A stretch of 64,000 nucleotides of DNA from Mesorhizobium_K quangtriensis. GTDB taxonomy: Bacteria; Pseudomonadota; Alphaproteobacteria; Rhizobiales; Rhizobiaceae. The notes beneath the pieces were generated by a model. That model did no database searches and had not been told where the DNA came from. It saw only the letters and a program-made list of their open reading frames with translations. The stretch is from assembly GCF_040081925.1 (NCBI RefSeq), contig NZ_JBEBMF010000001.1, positions 620,001 to 684,000 on the forward strand, read 5' to 3'. Below, piece by piece: positions 46,609-55,643 of the stretch; the first letter of the stretch is position 1, and every line of letters begins with the position of its first letter. Position numbers and translations under genes: made by a program.

Positions 46609-46803
46609 TCAGTGAGCGATCGCGCGCCGGTCGCGACGTCTTATGATTGCGACTGGCGTTGTAAGCGGGGACGGCAGAACGATTTCGACGTCACGCGCCT
46701 GGGGCTGCTGTTTGGCGGCCGAACGCTTGTTCGTCTCACGAGACTCGTCCTCGCGCCCCGCATAGTAAGGTTCGAACGTATCGTGGATGATGAGGTTGGA
46801 CAT
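46609..46803 (-). CDS. Putative small protein, unknown
   Basis: This 64-residue reading frame starts MSNLIIHDTFEPYYAGREDE, has a Gln/Lys-rich middle and ends in RRRDRRAIAH. It is preceded on its strand by GGGGAGGACGCG before the ATG, a strong ribosome-binding site at good spacing. This is the main support, as no homologous family is recognised. It fills the gap between hemW and rsmI in antisense orientation. Confidence 0.5.
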   Translation of the reverse strand: MSNLIIHDTFEPYYAGREDESRETNKRSAAKQQPQARDVEIVLPSPLTTPVAIIRRRDRRAIAH

Positions 46804-47011
46804 CGCGTCCTCCCCGGACGTTGTTCTTGTCGTTCATTCAACCCGCCAGCCGAACTTTCGTTCCCGATCATGGCCAAGCGATGGCAGCTTTTCGAGAAAA
46901 CGAAAGGCCCAACGCGACAGGCGCTGGCGGGCCTGCATCGTAGGACGGAGCAACTCCTTACTTCGACTAAAGAGACTTGCCCGGCATGGCCGCCGGCTGA
47001 TTAATGCGACG

Positions 47012-47896
47012 ATGGACAATCAGCAGAAAACATACATTGTCGGACAGGCCGAAATTCCTGCGCGGCCGCTGGATCCGGCGCTCTATCTGGTGGCGACGCC
47101 GATCGGTAACCTTGGCGACATCACGCTGCGCGCTCTGGAGACGCTTGCAGCTTGCGACGTGCTTGCTTGCGAGGACACGCGCGTGACGCGCGTGCTGCTC
47201 GACCGCTACGGGATAAGGCAGCGGCCTGTTGCCTATCACGAGCACAACGCGGGCGAGGCCGGACCGAAACTGATCGCGGCTCTCGAGGCAGGAAAAAGCG
47301 TGGCACTGGTGTCGGACGCCGGGACACCGCTGGTTTCCGATCCCGGATTTCGCCTCGTGGAGCAGGCACAGGCTGCGGGGGTGCGGGTCGTGCCTATTCC
47401 CGGACCTTCGTCCGTGCTGGCAGCGCTGACGGCATCGGGATTGCCTTCCGATTCGTTCCTGTTTGCCGGCTTCCTGCCGGTGAAGGACGGACAGCGTAAG
47501 TCACGGCTGATGGAATTGGTTGCCGTGCCGGCGACCCTGATCTTCTTCGAGTCGCCCCGTCGGCTGGCAGATATGCTTGTTGCGATGGCCGAAGTCTATG
47601 GTGACCGGCGCGCCGCGATCGGGAGGGAACTGACGAAAACCTTCGAGGAAATCCGAACAGGGACGCTTGGCGAACTCGCAACCCACTATGCGGATGCCGC
47701 GACGCCAAAGGGCGAGGTCGTCGTCTGCGTCGGACCGCCCGAAGAAAAGGCGGACGCGCCTGAGGATATCGACCGACTGCTGGTTTCGTTGGCCGGGGAG
47801 ATGCCGGCCTCGAAGGCGGCGGCCGAAGCGGCGAGGATGACCGGCCAGCCCAAGCAGGCGCTCTACCGACGGCTGATGGACCTCAGGGATGGCTGA
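47012..47896 (+). CDS. rsmI: 16S rRNA (cytidine(1402)-2'-O)-methyltransferase
   Basis: This is a 294-residue tetrapyrrole-methylase-fold enzyme that methylates C1402 in the ribosomal decoding centre. ALYLVATPIGNLGDITLRAL is the signature N-terminus, followed by LACEDTRVTRVLLDRYG, ALVSDAGTPLVSDPGFRLV and IPGPSSVLAALTASGLPSD. The ATG at 47012 is chosen because it precedes the conserved core by a short tail. It overlaps yraN by 8 nt. Confidence 0.96.
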   Translation: MDNQQKTYIVGQAEIPARPLDPALYLVATPIGNLGDITLRALETLAACDVLACEDTRVTRVLLDRYGIRQRPVAYHEHNAGEAGPKLIAALEAGKSVALVSDAGTPLVSDPGFRLVEQAQAAGVRVVPIPGPSSVLAALTASGLPSDSFLFAGFLPVKDGQRKSRLMELVAVPATLIFFESPRRLADMLVAMAEVYGDRRAAIGRELTKTFEEIRTGTLGELATHYADAATPKGEVVVCVGPPEEKADAPEDIDRLLVSLAGEMPASKAAAEAARMTGQPKQALYRRLMDLRDG

Positions 47897-48278
47897 ACGG
47901 TCCGGCGACGACCTGCTGCGCAAGCGGCGGAAGGCTTATCGGCGCGGTCACTCCAGCGAATGGCTGGCTGCGGCCGCCCTGATGCTGAAGGGATACCGCA
48001 TCGTGGCGCGGCGTTATCGCACGAAACTCGGCGAGATCGACCTGATCGCGCGGCGCGGCAATCTCGTGCTGATCGTCGAGGTCAAGGCGAGGAAGACGCT
48101 GATCGAGGCGATGGAGGCGATCGCCCGCGAGTCCGAACGGCGCATCGATGGTGCCGCCGACCTGTGGCTGGCGAGGCAGCGGGATTACGCGAAACTGTCG
48201 CTGCGCTTCGACATGGTGGCGGTTCTGCCGTGGCGTTGGCCCGTGCATGTTAAGAATGTGTTTTACGGCAGAATCTGA
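47889..48278 (+). CDS. YraN family protein (UPF0102, putative endonuclease fold)
   Basis: This is a 129-residue protein with the UPF0102 pattern: RRGHSSEWLAAAALMLKGYR, ARRYRTKLGEIDLIARRGN and LVLIVEVKARKTLIEAMEAI. Asp in GEIDLIA and Glu-x-Lys in EVKAR correspond to a PD-(D/E)XK nuclease-like site. Its cellular role is unclear. Overlap with rsmI is the standard bacterial arrangement. Confidence 0.9.
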   Translation: MAERSGDDLLRKRRKAYRRGHSSEWLAAAALMLKGYRIVARRYRTKLGEIDLIARRGNLVLIVEVKARKTLIEAMEAIARESERRIDGAADLWLARQRDYAKLSLRFDMVAVLPWRWPVHVKNVFYGRI

Positions 48279-48321
48279 GCTTCTTCTCGCGACGCACCCA
48301 GTTATTTCGCAGACAAGTCAA

Positions 48322-49170
48322 CTACCGACCTGCGTCACTGCGCCCATTGGGCGACCCGTCTCCGCCCCCGTTGCCCTTTCCGTTGTTACCCTTGCCTATT
48401 GACGGCGAAGGGTCAGGCGAGGGGTCGGGGGAAGGGCTGGGTGCAACGCCAGGCGTGGGTGGAGATACCGCACGCGCCCTCCTTTCAGGCGTTACCGATG
48501 CAGTAGTGACGCAGCCGGCGCCAACCCTGAACCGGCTAGACAGGCGCTGCTTGCCCGTTATGAACGGAAAAGCTTGTGCGCTTCGCATCTTTTGAAGCGC
48601 GTCCCTATCGAGGCGTTTCGGATCGGAAACGCCTTTCCCAGGCGTCGCCATGATGTAGTCGCAACGTTTGCGCAGGTCACGGCAGCCATTTGCACCGCAA
48701 AACTGAACCGACCCCTTGAGGAGCACAACGGCGGTCACGCCGCCCTGACCGATAAAAACATCGAAAGCGGTTCCACGAATGCCAATAGTGCCGGCAGGCG
48801 TTGCGATTTTGTACGCTGATGAATTGGAACCACCGCTTATCCAGCGGAAACTGCCTCTTGCAGCATTTATGGTCAGGTTCTTGACCGAACTGTCGCCGGC
48901 GTAGACAAACTTGTCTATGACGACCGAAGAGTTGGACCCAACCGCAAACTTCGTGCCATCGTTAAACAAGAACTCGCCAAGTCCAGTGTTGGAAGTCTTT
49001 ATACGTTCGTTTCGATGGACGGGAGACTTGGTCGCAAGCGATGTACCGTCGCCGGTAACCGATGTAGCGATAAGCGTCGCTTTTCCGACAGGCTCAGAGA
49101 GGACAACCGAAACGGTTGCTACCATCCAAGCCACGCCGACACCAACGATGTGCATCAATCGTAGACGCAT
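48322..49170 (-). CDS. FecR-domain protein with signal peptide and Pro/Ser/Gly-rich tail
   Basis: This is a 282-residue protein with an N-terminal hydrophobic signal or anchor (about residues 5-25). A FecR-type beta domain follows (LATKSPVHRNERIKTSNTGL, KFAVGSNSSVVIDKFVY, NAARGSFRWISGG, TIGIRGTAFDVFI). The tail (about 235-282) is low-complexity, with PSPSPDPSPDPSPS and Gly/Asn repeats. In classical systems FecR domains relay signals to an ECF sigma factor, but no sigma factor or receptor gene is adjacent. Such stand-alone periplasmic FecR proteins are of unknown function. The ATG at 49170 follows TTGAGG; an in-frame start 42 nt upstream is weaker. Confidence 0.82.
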   Translation of the reverse strand: MRLRLMHIVGVGVAWMVATVSVVLSEPVGKATLIATSVTGDGTSLATKSPVHRNERIKTSNTGLGEFLFNDGTKFAVGSNSSVVIDKFVYAGDSSVKNLTINAARGSFRWISGGSNSSAYKIATPAGTIGIRGTAFDVFIGQGGVTAVVLLKGSVQFCGANGCRDLRKRCDYIMATPGKGVSDPKRLDRDALQKMRSAQAFPFITGKQRLSSRFRVGAGCVTTASVTPERRARAVSPPTPGVAPSPSPDPSPDPSPSIGKGNNGKGNGGGDGSPNGRSDAGR

Positions 49171-49322
49171 GGCCTCAACCCAACGAGACACGATACAGAT
49201 CAGGGCAGGCACGACATACTTAATAAACTCCTAACGTAACCTAACGGCAGATTTTGTCAATGGACGAGCTGGTCGTGGCTCGCTATCGGAACGCTGTGCG
49301 ATTTTTTGCTTTGGAGAAAGAA

Positions 49323-49556
49323 ATGACGCTTCCCGACCGCCTGAGCAATGACCCGCGCAGCCCCTTCTATAATGAAGAGTTGCTGCTGAACGGCATTGGC
49401 ATCCGGTTCAACGGCAAGCAACGGACGGACGTCAGCGAATATTGCGTCAGCGAAGGCTGGATCCGCGCGCAGGCGGGCAATTCCAAGGATCGTTTCGGCC
49501 AGCCGATGACCATCAAGCTGAAGGGAACGGTCGAGCCGTTCCTGGAGCAGGAATAG
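49323..49556 (+). CDS. DUF3297 family protein
   Basis: This is a 77-residue protein matching DUF3297 along its length: LPDRLSNDPRSPFYNEELL, GIGIRFNGKQRTDVSEYCVS, EGWIRAQAGNSKDRFGQP, MTIKLKGTVEPF. The family is often mislabelled glutathione peroxidase; there is no evidence for that activity here. The ATG at 49323 follows GGAGAAAG and matches the conserved N-terminus; a 23-codon extension upstream was rejected. It is convergent with the P450 gene, the stops touching. Confidence 0.9.
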   Translation: MTLPDRLSNDPRSPFYNEELLLNGIGIRFNGKQRTDVSEYCVSEGWIRAQAGNSKDRFGQPMTIKLKGTVEPFLEQE

Positions 49557-50927
49557 TCACCGCTTCCTCGGACTTACCCGCATGGGCAGGCCGCCCTGCG
49601 GCTGGGTTGTAAGCTTCTGCACCGGCCATGGCTTCGTTTCGGAGGTCGTGTCGAAGCGGAAGCGGTTCATCAGAACGGCGAGCGCGATGATCGCTTCCTG
49701 CATGGCGAAAGACGCGCCGATGCAGACGCGGGGGCCTGCGCCGAAAGGCAGATACTGGTAGCGGTCCATCTTCTGGCGGTTTTCGGGATGGAAGCGGGAC
49801 GGCATGAAGGCGTCCGGCTTCTCCCAGAGCTTGCGGTGGCGATGCACCGTCCATGGCATGACCAGCACCGCGGCCTTTGCCGGAATATCGAGGTCGCGCC
49901 ATCTTTCCGGAACGATCGGTTCGCGATTGATGGAAGGCGCCGGCGGATAGAGGCGCAGCGCCTCCTCGAAGGCGGCGCGCGTCAGCGGCATGGCGTCGAG
50001 CCATTTCGTCGGGTCGGGCTCGCGGGCGAGCACCGCATCGATCTCGGCCTCGATCGCGTCGCGTTCCCACGGCGCCTCGGCGAGGCAGAACAGCGTCCAG
50101 CCCAGCGCCCGTGCGGTCGTCTCGTGGCCAGCGCCGATGAAGGTGATGATGTTGTCCTCGATCTCGCCGCGCGTCAGGCCGTCCGGGCCTTCGGCGCGCA
50201 GGAGCAGCGTCAGGAAATCTTCGGGCACGTTGGCATCCTTCGCCATGCTGGCGCGCCGCATCTCCATCGTGTCCGCGACGATCTGGCGGAAATAGGCCAT
50301 TGTCTTGCGGCCCCGGATGCGGGTGACGCGCGGCAACCATTCGGGAGCGCGCAGCAGGTCGAGCGGATCGACACGACCCATCGTCTCGAACAGGCGATCG
50401 ATCTGGTGGGCGAAGCTGCCCGGCTCGCCGGCAATCTCGCCTGAGAAAAGCGTCTCGGCGAGGATGTCGTAGGTGAGGTTTGTCATGTCGACGGCCATGT
50501 CACGGACGCCACCGTCGTCGTAGCGCTCCGCGAAGGCTTCAGTGCGCTTCAGCATGGGACCGGCGAAACCGAAGATGTGGCGCGGCGTGAAGATCGGCGC
50601 CATGGCCTTGCGCGAACGTTTCCAGACGTCGTTCTCGGCAGTCAGCAGCCCATCGCGAAGGATAGGCCGGAGGACCAACTGGCGCACCGTTGCCATCCGG
50701 TAATTCTTCGCATTGTCGACAAGCACGTGCTTGATCAGAGCCGGATCATTGGCGATGACCAGCGGCCCGCCCACGCCGGTGACCGAGATATAGGGCTCGT
50801 TGTAGGAGGGCTCGCCCCATAGCTCGAGCGGGTTGCGATAGACGATCCGCATCATTTCAAGCATGGAGGGCGGTTTTGCTCGCGGCGCTGGTGCCGGCGG
50901 CACGAAGGGGGCGGGCTTTGTATCCAT
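49557..50927 (-). CDS. Cytochrome P450
   Basis: This is a 456-residue soluble P450. The I-helix oxygen-binding motif is FIGAGHETTARALGW, the K-helix ExxR is in FEEALRLYPP, PSRFHPEN is the PERF-like region and the heme loop PFGAGPRVCIGASFAMQE carries the cysteine ligand. There is no fused reductase or adjacent ferredoxin gene, so the electron donor is encoded elsewhere. The substrate is unknown. The ATG at 50927 has CGGAG 9 nt upstream; the preceding GTG is less likely. Confidence 0.93.
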   Translation of the reverse strand: MDTKPAPFVPPAPAPRAKPPSMLEMMRIVYRNPLELWGEPSYNEPYISVTGVGGPLVIANDPALIKHVLVDNAKNYRMATVRQLVLRPILRDGLLTAENDVWKRSRKAMAPIFTPRHIFGFAGPMLKRTEAFAERYDDGGVRDMAVDMTNLTYDILAETLFSGEIAGEPGSFAHQIDRLFETMGRVDPLDLLRAPEWLPRVTRIRGRKTMAYFRQIVADTMEMRRASMAKDANVPEDFLTLLLRAEGPDGLTRGEIEDNIITFIGAGHETTARALGWTLFCLAEAPWERDAIEAEIDAVLAREPDPTKWLDAMPLTRAAFEEALRLYPPAPSINREPIVPERWRDLDIPAKAAVLVMPWTVHRHRKLWEKPDAFMPSRFHPENRQKMDRYQYLPFGAGPRVCIGASFAMQEAIIALAVLMNRFRFDTTSETKPWPVQKLTTQPQGGLPMRVSPRKR

Positions 50928-51144
50928 CACATGCTCCGTTCAGACACATGTAGTACGAGCCTCGAACCGTATCCATACGCCGGGTGATCAAACACGGTTT
51001 ATCGCATCCCGAGGGCGGATGCCTCGAACGCTGCGGACTGGCGATTTTAATCACGGCCACGCGGCGCATAAATCATTGACAAGGCAGCCGGATTATTGTG
51101 CCGATCCGGGACTGCGTTGTCCCAAGGCGAAATGGCCGCAAACC

Positions 51145-51173
51145 TTGGAAAAACCACCATTCCGACCTATATC
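51145..51173 (+). promoter_or_regulatory. Candidate gyrB promoter in the 317-bp gap before gyrB
   Basis: TTGGAA (51145-51150) and TATATC (51168-51173) are exactly 17 bp apart, about 75 bp before the gyrB start. A TTGACA at 51076-51081 lacks a good -10 at standard spacing. The rest of the gap (50928-51247) shows no credible gene in either direction. Confidence 0.5.
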
Positions 51174-51247
51174 TCAGGCATGCCGAAGCGCGCGATTCGG
51201 GGCAATGGATCGGCGCTTTTTTCGCAGTAGTCAGACGAAAGCATTTC

Positions 51248-53719
<2,472 letters not shown>

Positions 53720-53768
53720 CAGCGCTGCCACGCAGGCGAATTGTCGCGGAAATCGCTTCCTGGGTCTC

Positions 53769-53799
53769 TTGAAGCTCTAGCGGCTAGAGAAATTATGTT
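53769..53799 (+). promoter_or_regulatory. MerR-type operator/promoter with 19-bp spacer
   Basis: TTGAAG (53769-53774) and TATGTT (53794-53799) are separated by 19 bp. The spacer holds the perfect dyad CTCTAG-CGG-CTAGAG (53775-53789). A long spacer bearing a dyad is the hallmark of promoters activated by MerR-family metal regulators. The CTATAG/CTAGAG-like half-sites resemble those I recall for CadR/PbrR. It precedes the metal ATPase relic by 25 bp. Confidence 0.75.
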
Positions 53800-53824
53800 G
53801 CCTGCATCGAAAACCGTCAGGTGC

Positions 53825-54240
53825 ATGGATACAGCGTTTCAGAAAACCCGCTTTCGCATTGAAGGCATGGATTGCGCGGCGTGCGCGGCCAAGATCGACA
53901 AGGTCGCACGTGGCGCGCCCGGCGTCCGCGAGGTCAGCGTGTCGGCCACTGCAGGGACGATGCTGCTCGAGCATGACGACAGAGTCGACCTCGAAAGCAT
54001 CGCGGCCGGTCTGGTCGCCATGCGCGACGAGCCGCGCGCGGATGCGCGCGAAGGTATCTGCGCGCAGGCCGACCGCATCGCCGTCGAGCAGTTCGAGGGG
54101 TGCGTGGAAAGATCGGAAAGCTCAAACGCCTTGAGAGCGAGCTTGACCGCATCGCTACGCGTTGTCATGGCGATCAGATCAAGGATTGTTACGTCATTCA
54201 GGCGCTGGCCAATCACGATCTTTGTGAAAGCGAGCACTGA
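53825..54240 (+). pseudogene. Chimeric relic: start of a ZntA/CadA-type metal ATPase fused to the end of a MerR-family regulator
   Basis: From 53825 the frame encodes a heavy-metal-associated domain: FRIEGMDCAACAAKIDKVAR, then GVREVSVSATAGTMLLEHDD. The GMDC(A/S)CAAKI form is typical of the Zn/Cd/Pb-exporting P1B-ATPases rather than CopA. It stops resembling an ATPase at about 54010. The following LVAMRDEPRADAR and ADRIAVEQFEGCVER resemble the central helix region of MerR regulators. Just past 54105 the frame shifts: in the other frame KIGKLKRLESELDRIATRCH and then GDQIKDCYVIQALANHDLC match the metal-binding C-terminus of MerR-type regulators (CxGDxxxxC), ending at TGA 54238-54240. No transmembrane or P-type phosphorylation domain remains. 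A deletion joining the two genes plus a frameshift explains the layout. Confidence 0.75.
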
Positions 54241-54297
54241 TGGCTTGACGTCTGCCGAGGACGTGCGCGAACTGCGCTCACCCTAGGGGAGCCGGAT

Positions 54298-54819
54298 ATG
54301 ATTGCCGAAACGATCAAGTTCGTCCTGACCAATTTGCCGCTCATCCTTTTTGTGCTGGCGATTGCCTTGGGCTATCTGACGCGACGCCCCGAGGCGGCGG
54401 CGGAACGCTACCTCGCGTGGCTCCTGTTGCTATCCGTGGGTATCGACGGAATATGGGCCGGGATATTCCATGTATTCTTCCCAGGCATAGCTTCCGCGCA
54501 GATTGGCTGGACTCCCAGCCCCTTCGAATTCGAGATCGGCGTCGCCGACATGGCGTTGGGCATCGTCGCCGTCATTGCCTTCTGGCGCAGCCTGTCGTTC
54601 CAGAGCGCCATCGCGCTTTATGCGATCCTGTTTTACGTCGGCGTCACCATCGGACACTTCCAGCAGGCCTTCGCCAAGGGCGACTATTCTCCCGACAATT
54701 TCGGCGCGCTGCTGGTGATCACGATGGCGCGCGCGATATTGTTGACGCTGCTGCTGGACGCCGCCTGGCGAGGCAAAAAACCATCTGAGGGCAGCGCCCG
54801 CCCATCTTCCCTAGATTGA
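54298..54819 (+). CDS. DUF6790 family membrane protein
   Basis: This is a 173-residue protein with about five hydrophobic segments: LPLILFVLAIALGYL, LAWLLLLSVGIDGIWAGIFH, VADMALGIVAVIAFW and two more near the C-terminus. GHFQQAFAKGDYSPDNFGAL is a conserved loop. It fits the DUF6790 family as I remember it; the function is unknown. GGGGAG precedes the ATG. It lies directly after the metal-resistance relic. Confidence 0.75.
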   Translation: MIAETIKFVLTNLPLILFVLAIALGYLTRRPEAAAERYLAWLLLLSVGIDGIWAGIFHVFFPGIASAQIGWTPSPFEFEIGVADMALGIVAVIAFWRSLSFQSAIALYAILFYVGVTIGHFQQAFAKGDYSPDNFGALLVITMARAILLTLLLDAAWRGKKPSEGSARPSSLD

Positions 54820-54840
54820 CGTCGGACGGGGCTGGCCTAA

Positions 54841-55302
54841 ATGGCCAGTGAGACCGACGAACAAGGGAAAATATCTTTGCAGAAGCGATCGATCGTTCTG
54901 GCATTCGCGGCGTCGTTGCAGCTTGGCCTCCTGCCGTTGCCGGCTGCCGCCCAGTGGGCTCCTCCCACGTCCTGCGATCAGAATTCCGGATACGAGTTGG
55001 AGAATTGCCTCAAGGCTGCGCTCACCGAGGCCGACACCGCATTGAACACTGCCTACAAGATAGCGCAGGCCGCGATCGAGGCGGATGCGGAATCGACAGC
55101 CGCTGCCAAGCAAGCCTGGCAGGCAGATCTCGTTGCCGCGCAACGCGCCTGGATCGCCTTCCGCGATGCCAACTGCAAGTTCGAACTGATTGCTGCCGAA
55201 TGGCACAACGGAAGCGGCGCGACGTCGGCCCAGCAGGCTTGCGTGCTTGCGCTCACCCTTCAGCGGACGGAAGAACTGACCAAGCGCTACACATTGAATT
55301 GA
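54841..55302 (+). CDS. LprI-like (DUF1311) secreted protein
   Basis: This is a 153-residue protein with a signal peptide (RSIVLAFAASLQLGLLPLPAAAQ). The DUF1311/LprI domain reads CDQNSGYELENCLKAALTEA, LVAAQRAWIAFRDANCKFEL and a third cysteine near SAQQACVLALTLQRTEEL. LprI of Mycobacterium inhibits lysozyme; most proteobacterial members are untested. A TTG at 54877 with AGGGAA upstream gives a more compact signal peptide and is a plausible alternative start. Confidence 0.87.
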   Translation: MASETDEQGKISLQKRSIVLAFAASLQLGLLPLPAAAQWAPPTSCDQNSGYELENCLKAALTEADTALNTAYKIAQAAIEADAESTAAAKQAWQADLVAAQRAWIAFRDANCKFELIAAEWHNGSGATSAQQACVLALTLQRTEELTKRYTLN

Positions 55303-55317
55303 GTGGGCTGGGACAGC

Positions 55318-55626
55318 CTAGACGAATTTGGGGATAGGCCCATCCTGAGGCGTCTTGCGGTCGCTGAGGTCGAGGAAGATCTCGTCGACATAACACCAAC
55401 CCCAGCCTTCAGGCGGGTCGTAGCCCTCGATGACCGGGTGGCGCGTAGCGTGGAAGTGGGCCGTCGCGTGCTTGCTGGGCGAGTCGTCGCAGCAGCCGAC
55501 ATGCCCGCAGATGCGGCAGAGCCGCAGATGCACCCACCAGCCATTGTTTGCCAGGCACTCCTCGCAGCCCTTCGCGCTCGGCTTCACATCGCGAACCTGC
55601 TCGGCATGCTTGCATTCATAAGCCAT
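55318..55626 (-). CDS. UBP-type zinc-finger protein
   Basis: This is a 102-residue protein consisting almost only of a zinc-finger domain related to that of ubiquitin-specific proteases. Candidate ligands are Cys5, His7, Cys21, Cys24, Cys37, Cys40, Cys45, His53, His57, His59 and His63. HPVIEGYDPPEGWGWCYVDE is the conserved tail. In eukaryotes the domain binds the C-terminus of ubiquitin; bacteria lack ubiquitin, so the ligand here is unknown. It starts 17 bp after the FAD oxidoreductase gene on the same strand and is probably its partner. Confidence 0.88.
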   Translation of the reverse strand: MAYECKHAEQVRDVKPSAKGCEECLANNGWWVHLRLCRICGHVGCCDDSPSKHATAHFHATRHPVIEGYDPPEGWGWCYVDEIFLDLSDRKTPQDGPIPKFV

Positions 55627-55643
55627 GGGCAGCTCCTCGGATG

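Noticed and set aside
46769..46790. A possible tRNA T-arm (GGTTCGAAC) after hemW
   Set aside because: No acceptor stem, D-arm or anticodon arm can be folded around it, and it lies inside the small minus-strand frame.
51076..51081. TTGACA as the -35 of the gyrB promoter
   Set aside because: No acceptable -10 lies 16-18 bp downstream. TTGGAA/TATATC at 51145-51173 with a 17-bp spacer is a better match.
53839..54237. A 132-codon minus-strand gene in the relic region
   Set aside because: Its Ser/Thr/Ala-rich product has no recognisable motif, while the plus strand shows HMA and MerR signatures through the same bases.
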